Shown one piece after another: positions 5,718-7,551 of a stretch of 7,551 nt of DNA. Position numbers and translations under genes: made by a program. This DNA is from Actinomycetota bacterium (lineage in GTDB: Bacteria > Actinomycetota > Aquicultoria > Aquicultorales > Aquicultoraceae). The stretch's first letter is position 1; the number at the start of each line of letters is the position of its first letter. The notes beneath the pieces are model-generated. The model saw only the letters and a program-made list of their open reading frames with translations, did not search any database and had not been told where the DNA came from. The stretch covers positions 1 to 7,551 of the forward strand of contig JASEIR010000118.1 of the NCBI GenBank assembly GCA_030017355.1. The letters are read 5' to 3'.

Positions 5718-6004
5718 CAGCCTTCCTCCCGTTCTTTTAACAAAACTCTTAGCGCAGCACCCTTTGGATCGGATGGCCTCGGCATTGCCCAGAAATCTTC
5801 AGGCAACTTGCCTGATCCTATTTTTACAAGACCTTTCTTCTCAAGTTCACGCAGGTTTTCTGGAATCATTTCTGTGTGCTCAATCGGCACTAGTCTCGCT
5901 ATGGGCTTTCCATGTTCGGTAACCAGAACTTCCTCCCCAGCCTTTACTCTCTTTAAATACTTACTTAAAGAAGCTTTAAGCTTAGAAACAGCAGCCGCTC
6001 TCAT
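5714..6004 (-). CDS. Phd/YefM-family antitoxin (TA module 1)
   Basis: This 96-residue protein has the Phd pattern: AVSKLKASLSKYLKRVKAGE (5-24) forms the N-terminal strand and helices, then VLVTEHGKPIARLVPIE (26-42) forms the DNA-binding dimer core. The C-terminal part, with KLPEDFWAMPRPSDP (66-80) and ALRVLLKEREEG (84-95), matches antitoxins paired with VapC toxins and would bind the toxin groove. It would neutralise the toxin and, with it, repress the shared promoter. The ATG at 6004 has an excellent AGGAG (6011-6015) at 6 nt. It lies about 25 nt from the predicted transcription start, so the leader is short. It overlaps the toxin start by 4 nt. Confidence 0.9.
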   Translation of the reverse strand: MRAAAVSKLKASLSKYLKRVKAGEEVLVTEHGKPIARLVPIEHTEMIPENLRELEKKGLVKIGSGKLPEDFWAMPRPSDPKGAALRVLLKEREEGC

Positions 6005-6021
6005 ATCTTACTCCTGTGGTC

Positions 6022-6054
6022 AGCTAATTTAGACTATTATAGTCTAAATTAGCT
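6022..6054. promoter_or_regulatory. Perfect 33-bp palindromic operator of TA module 1
   Basis: Sixteen base pairs on each side of the central base 6038 match without exception; the arms are AGCTAATTTAGACTAT and its complement. The palindrome is centred on the -10 box (6036-6041) and ends 18 nt before the antitoxin ATG, so bound protein would block RNA polymerase. It is the expected autoregulatory site for the Phd/VapC complex. Confidence 0.85.
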
Positions 6055-6064
6055 AGTTGGTCAA
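6036..6064 (-). promoter_or_regulatory. Sigma70-type promoter of TA module 1
   Basis: On the minus strand TTGACC (6064 to 6059) and the consensus -10 TATAAT (6041 to 6036) are separated by exactly 17 nt. Initiation is predicted near 6029. The -10 lies at the centre of the 33-bp palindrome, and the -35 touches a second palindrome at 6063-6086. This is the best promoter in the window and may also serve the downstream nucleotidyltransferase. Confidence 0.85.
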
Positions 6065-6086
6065 TACCTAACTCGAGTTAGGTATT
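6063..6086. promoter_or_regulatory. Second perfect palindrome (24 bp) upstream of the TA module 1 promoter
   Basis: The 24-bp sequence centred on CTCGAG at 6072-6077, with arms AATACCTAACTC and GAGTTAGGTATT, is a perfect inverted repeat. It overlaps the last two bases of the -35 element. It differs in sequence from the 33-bp operator, so it may bind another regulator or a second antitoxin complex. The remaining spacer to the mutase gene (6087-6182) holds only a weak AT-only stem at 6143-6165. Confidence 0.65.
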
Positions 6087-6182
6087 TGTACGGGGTAATA
6101 GAGTTATATATCCGTCGATACGGCTTTGAATAAAATGCATGACTTAAAACCCATCAGATTTTAAGAAGAAAAAGGTTGCTGG

Positions 6183-7551
6183 TTACAGCCCACAATATGC
6201 CTTGAGCTTTTCCTCAACAAAAGAGCGCAAGTAGTCTCGGCGCTCCTCTGAGTTTGCTTCAAAGCGCAAGACTAAAACCGGCTGCGTATTTGATGAGCGA
6301 ACCAGACCCCAGCCATCTTCGAAGATAATCCGTAGGCCATCAACGGTTATAATGTCGCGAATTTTAGGTTCGCAGCCGCTTTCACGATGCTTATTAAAAA
6401 CCTCGCCTAGTGTTTCAACTGCAGCCTTTTTCTGCGTATCAGGGCAGTCCACCCTAAGCTCAGGCGTTACAAAGGTCTTCGGCAGGCCCTCAAATAGGCT
6501 GCTAACACCAGCAAAATTACCAGCAGCCTTTTTCTTCTTAACAATCTCTATAAACCTAGCCGCTGCATAAAGGGCATCGTCGTAGCCAAAATAGCGATCT
6601 GCAAAGAAGAAGTGCCCGCTCATCTCGCCTGCTAGCGCAGCATTTTCAACCTTTATCTTGTCCTTGATGAGGGAATGCCCGGTCTTCCACATAATAGGCT
6701 TTCCACCCAATCGGGCAATCTCATCATACATCACCTGAGAACACTTGACCTCGCCAATAAACTTCTCGCCTTTTTTATCCTGTAAGATATCAGCAGCATA
6801 AAGGATCATTAGCTTGTCTCCCCAGAGAATATTGCCTTTCTCATCAACTGCGCCTAATCGGTCAGCATCGCCATCAAAAGCAATGCCGAAATCGCATCCT
6901 TCTTCGACTACCACCCTTATAAGGTCCTGCAGATTTTTCTCAACCGTCGGGTCGGGGTGATGGTTTGGGAAATGGCCGTCCGGCTCGCAGTAAAGCTCAA
7001 CAACATCGCATCCAAGCTCTCTAAATAACTCAGGTGCAAGTAGACCTGCCGCTCCATTGCCAGCATCAACTGCAATCTTAACCCTTGGAAGGTCAATCAT
7101 GCCCTTGAAAGCATCCTTTAGATGAGTAATGTAGTGCGGAATTATAGCATATCGATTAACCTCTCCAGGAATGGTGTGCTTTAGCTCCTCGGTATAATAA
7201 AGCTCCTTAAGTTTTTGTATTTCTTGCCCATGTATTGTATCTTTTCCAACGCAGATCTTAAAACCGTTATATTCAGGCGGATTGTGGCTTCCCGTAATCA
7301 TAATCCCGCCGTCAACATCAAGGTGAAAGAGTGAATAGTAAAGCAGAGGTGTAGGGCACGGTCCAAGGTCATAGACGCACGCCCGCTGGCTGGTAATACC
7401 CTCCATTAAAGCCTTAGCAAGCTCATTAGAGCTTAAGCGAACATCGCGTCCAACGCTTACCATGGGAAAATCAACGCCAATTCTGCTCCGCAAGTATATG
7501 CTGTAAATAGCACCCAAGCGCCTTGCAAAATCTACAGTCAGCTCCCTGCCA
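6183..7551 (-). CDS. manB: Phosphomannomutase/phosphoglucomutase, lacking only its extreme N-terminus at the window edge
   Basis: The frame stays open to the window edge and gives 455 residues. The family is about 450-465 long and begins with an FREYDIRG-like segment, so only some 10-15 residues lie outside. The enzyme interconverts hexose-6-phosphate and hexose-1-phosphate in the cytoplasm, supplying mannose- or glucose-1-phosphate for nucleotide sugars. Motifs, numbered from the TTG codon at 7517: VGRDVRLSS (22-30), phosphoserine loop ITGSHNPPEYNGFK (74-87) with the catalytic serine S77, metal loop DGDADR (215-220, bases 6858-6875), sugar-specificity loop GEMSGH (297-302), and phosphate-binding RSSNTQP (407-413). 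All are intact. Codons upstream of the TTG read GRELTVDFARR, matching the family, so that TTG is an internal leucine. Substrate preference (mannose or glucose) is not resolved, so the symbol is provisional. A degraded relative lies two genes downstream. Confidence 0.92.
   Translation of the reverse strand, partial: GRELTVDFARRLGAIYSIYLRSRIGVDFPMVSVGRDVRLSSNELAKALMEGITSQRACVYDLGPCPTPLLYYSLFHLDVDGGIMITGSHNPPEYNGFKICVGKDTIHGQEIQKLKELYYTEELKHTIPGEVNRYAIIPHYITHLKDAFKGMIDLPRVKIAVDAGNGAAGLLAPELFRELGCDVVELYCEPDGHFPNHHPDPTVEKNLQDLIRVVVEEGCDFGIAFDGDADRLGAVDEKGNILWGDKLMILYAADILQDKKGEKFIGEVKCSQVMYDEIARLGGKPIMWKTGHSLIKDKIKVENAALAGEMSGHFFFADRYFGYDDALYAAARFIEIVKKKKAAGNFAGVSSLFEGLPKTFVTPELRVDCPDTQKKAAVETLGEVFNKHRESGCEPKIRDIITVDGLRIIFEDGWGLVRSSNTQPVLVLRFEANSEERRDYLRSFVEEKLKAYCGL

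Noticed and set aside
6143..6165. Inverted repeat CTTAAAA...TTTTAAG downstream of the mutase gene as a terminator
   Set aside because: The 7-bp stem is almost all A/T with a 9-nt loop and no following T-run in the direction of transcription.
7515..7517. TTG as the start codon of the phosphomannomutase
   Set aside because: The frame stays open upstream to the window edge, and its codons (GRELTVDFARR) match the family's N-terminal region; the TTG is an internal leucine.

Overview
The window is a piece of a bacterial cell-surface polysaccharide locus. All polysaccharide genes lie on the minus strand. Two type II toxin-antitoxin (TA) modules of the Phd/PIN-domain type are embedded in it. Base composition is moderate to AT-leaning, Shine-Dalgarno sites are clear, GTG and TTG starts are common, and sigma70-type promoters can be read, so the host is a bacterium. 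The sequence alone does not fix the phylum; an uncultured or environmental lineage is plausible.

Layout, read in the minus-strand direction from high to low coordinates. A nearly complete phosphomannomutase/phosphoglucomutase gene (6183 to beyond 7551) loses only its extreme N-terminus at the window edge. Next is TA module 1, a Phd-like antitoxin and VapC-like toxin (6004 to 5286), behind a textbook promoter whose -10 lies at the centre of a perfect 33-bp palindrome. Next is a decayed phosphomannomutase relic (about 5228 to 4968) with frameshifts and a large internal deletion. Its last reading frame overlaps the GTG start of an intact HddC-type sugar-1-phosphate nucleotidyltransferase (4971 to 4255). 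TA module 2, on the plus strand (3523 to 4228), converges on that gene and is preceded by a 40-bp near-perfect palindrome. Upstream of its promoter lies a short relic resembling the C-terminal part of the nucleotidyltransferase (3274 to 3230). Then come a GT4 glycosyltransferase (3081 to 1969), a spacer with degenerate CTGC-rich repeats, a polyprenyl-phosphate glycosyl-1-phosphate transferase (1783 to 422), and the first 105 codons of an O-antigen-ligase-like membrane protein (316 to the window edge).

How the genes fit together (inference from families): the mutase and nucleotidyltransferase would make a nucleotide-activated hexose or heptose. The polyprenyl-phosphate transferase would load the first sugar on undecaprenyl phosphate. 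The GT4 enzyme would extend the chain, and the ligase/polymerase-like protein would polymerise or transfer the finished glycan.

The most unusual aspect is the alternation of intact gene, TA module and relic of the same gene family, seen once for the mutase and once for the nucleotidyltransferase. It suggests that the TA modules mark junctions of past duplication, replacement or recombination in this locus. No RNA gene, CRISPR array, transposase or convincing rho-independent terminator was found.
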